Shown here: positions 13,811-13,917 of the stretch, piece after piece | Layout of the letters: every line of letters begins with the position of its first letter | Numbering within the stretch: position 1 is the first letter of the stretch | Source of the DNA: MAG-120531 sp041163765 | GTDB lineage: Bacteria; Bacteroidota; Bacteroidia; Flavobacteriales; Flavobacteriaceae | NCBI GenBank assembly: GCA_041163765.1 | Contig: JBEAQS010000014.1 | Coordinates: 1-13,917 of the forward strand | Length of the DNA: 13,917 nt | Direction: 5' to 3' | The notes under the pieces: model-generated | The model's database searches: none | The model's input: only the letters and a program-made list of their open reading frames with translations | What the model was told of the DNA's origin: nothing | Program-made: the position numbers and the translations under genes

Positions 13811-13917
13811 CACCCGCTTTGAGATACAACGAAAGAGTTGTTTTGAAGGCATCAGAAGTTCATAGACATATTGAAAAGACAGCGCGATTATCAATTTATC
13901 TGCTTAGGTGGATAGAG
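13811..13917 (+). other. Probable 5' leader of a ribosomal RNA operon (16S gene beyond the right edge)
   Basis: No protein frame is evident here. AGTTCATAGACATATTGAAA (13857-13876) resembles the boxA-like GTTCATTGACATATTG stretch that I know from 16S leaders of Flavobacteria and relatives. A small hairpin, ACAAC-GAAAGA-GTTGT, lies at 13826-13841. No 16S sequence such as AGTTTGATCCTGGCTCAG occurs, so the assignment rests on the promoter and the leader resemblance only. Confidence 0.55.

Noticed and set aside
13880..13917. Start of the 16S rRNA gene
   Set aside because: No conserved 16S 5' sequence is present before the window ends; only leader-like sequence is visible.
1..13917. CRISPR array, mobile element, prophage or defence system
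   Set aside because: No evenly spaced repeats, transposase, integrase, nuclease cluster or terminal repeats were seen. All genes belong to housekeeping or phylum-conserved families.

Overview
The window looks like an ordinary, compact chromosomal segment of a member of the Bacteroidota, most likely a Flavobacteriales-type organism. Three things point there. Most genes carry a promoter box of the Bacteroidota form TAnnTTTG 20-100 bases before the start. Start codons generally lack a clear Shine-Dalgarno sequence. The gene content includes families that I know mainly from this phylum: DUF6495, DUF4294 and a serB-serA fusion. I see no insertion sequence, phage gene, CRISPR array or tRNA.

Layout from left to right. 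(1) Minus strand: a DEAD-box RNA helicase (deaD-like) runs off the left edge, with rdgB upstream of it; the helicase has its own promoter and a leader with a strong hairpin. (2) Plus strand: a 627-residue fusion of phosphoserine phosphatase and phosphoglycerate dehydrogenase, meeting rlmH (minus) tail to tail with one base between the stops. (3) Plus strand: priA, head to head with rlmH and tail to tail with a LytTR-type regulator (minus) whose receiver domain has lost its phosphorylation residues. (4) Plus strand: the ribosomal protein operon rpsF-rpsR-rplI, closed by a clear intrinsic terminator. A DUF6495 gene starts only 6 bases after that terminator, and hisS follows with its own promoter. 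(5) Minus strand: an M42 aminopeptidase gene followed without a gap by a NUDIX hydrolase gene that overlaps the end of hisS. (6) Plus strand: a secreted DUF4294 protein. (7) The last ~140 bases hold a strong promoter and what looks like the leader of a ribosomal RNA operon; the 16S gene itself is not in the window.

The functional theme is translation and growth: two ribosome-related modifying or remodelling enzymes (DeaD, RlmH), three ribosomal proteins, a tRNA synthetase and a probable rRNA promoter. Replication restart (PriA), nucleotide-pool cleaning (RdgB) and serine synthesis sit among them. The genes are arranged as alternating divergent and convergent pairs with very short convergent junctions (gaps of 1 and 10 bases, one 21-base overlap), so expression depends on many short promoters rather than one long operon.

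I did not find a previously undescribed multi-gene system. The items most worth a second look are the helicase leader hairpin, the degenerate receiver of the LytTR regulator, the serB-serA fusion, the terminator placed against the DUF6495 start codon, and the shared TTTGCnCC promoter extension.
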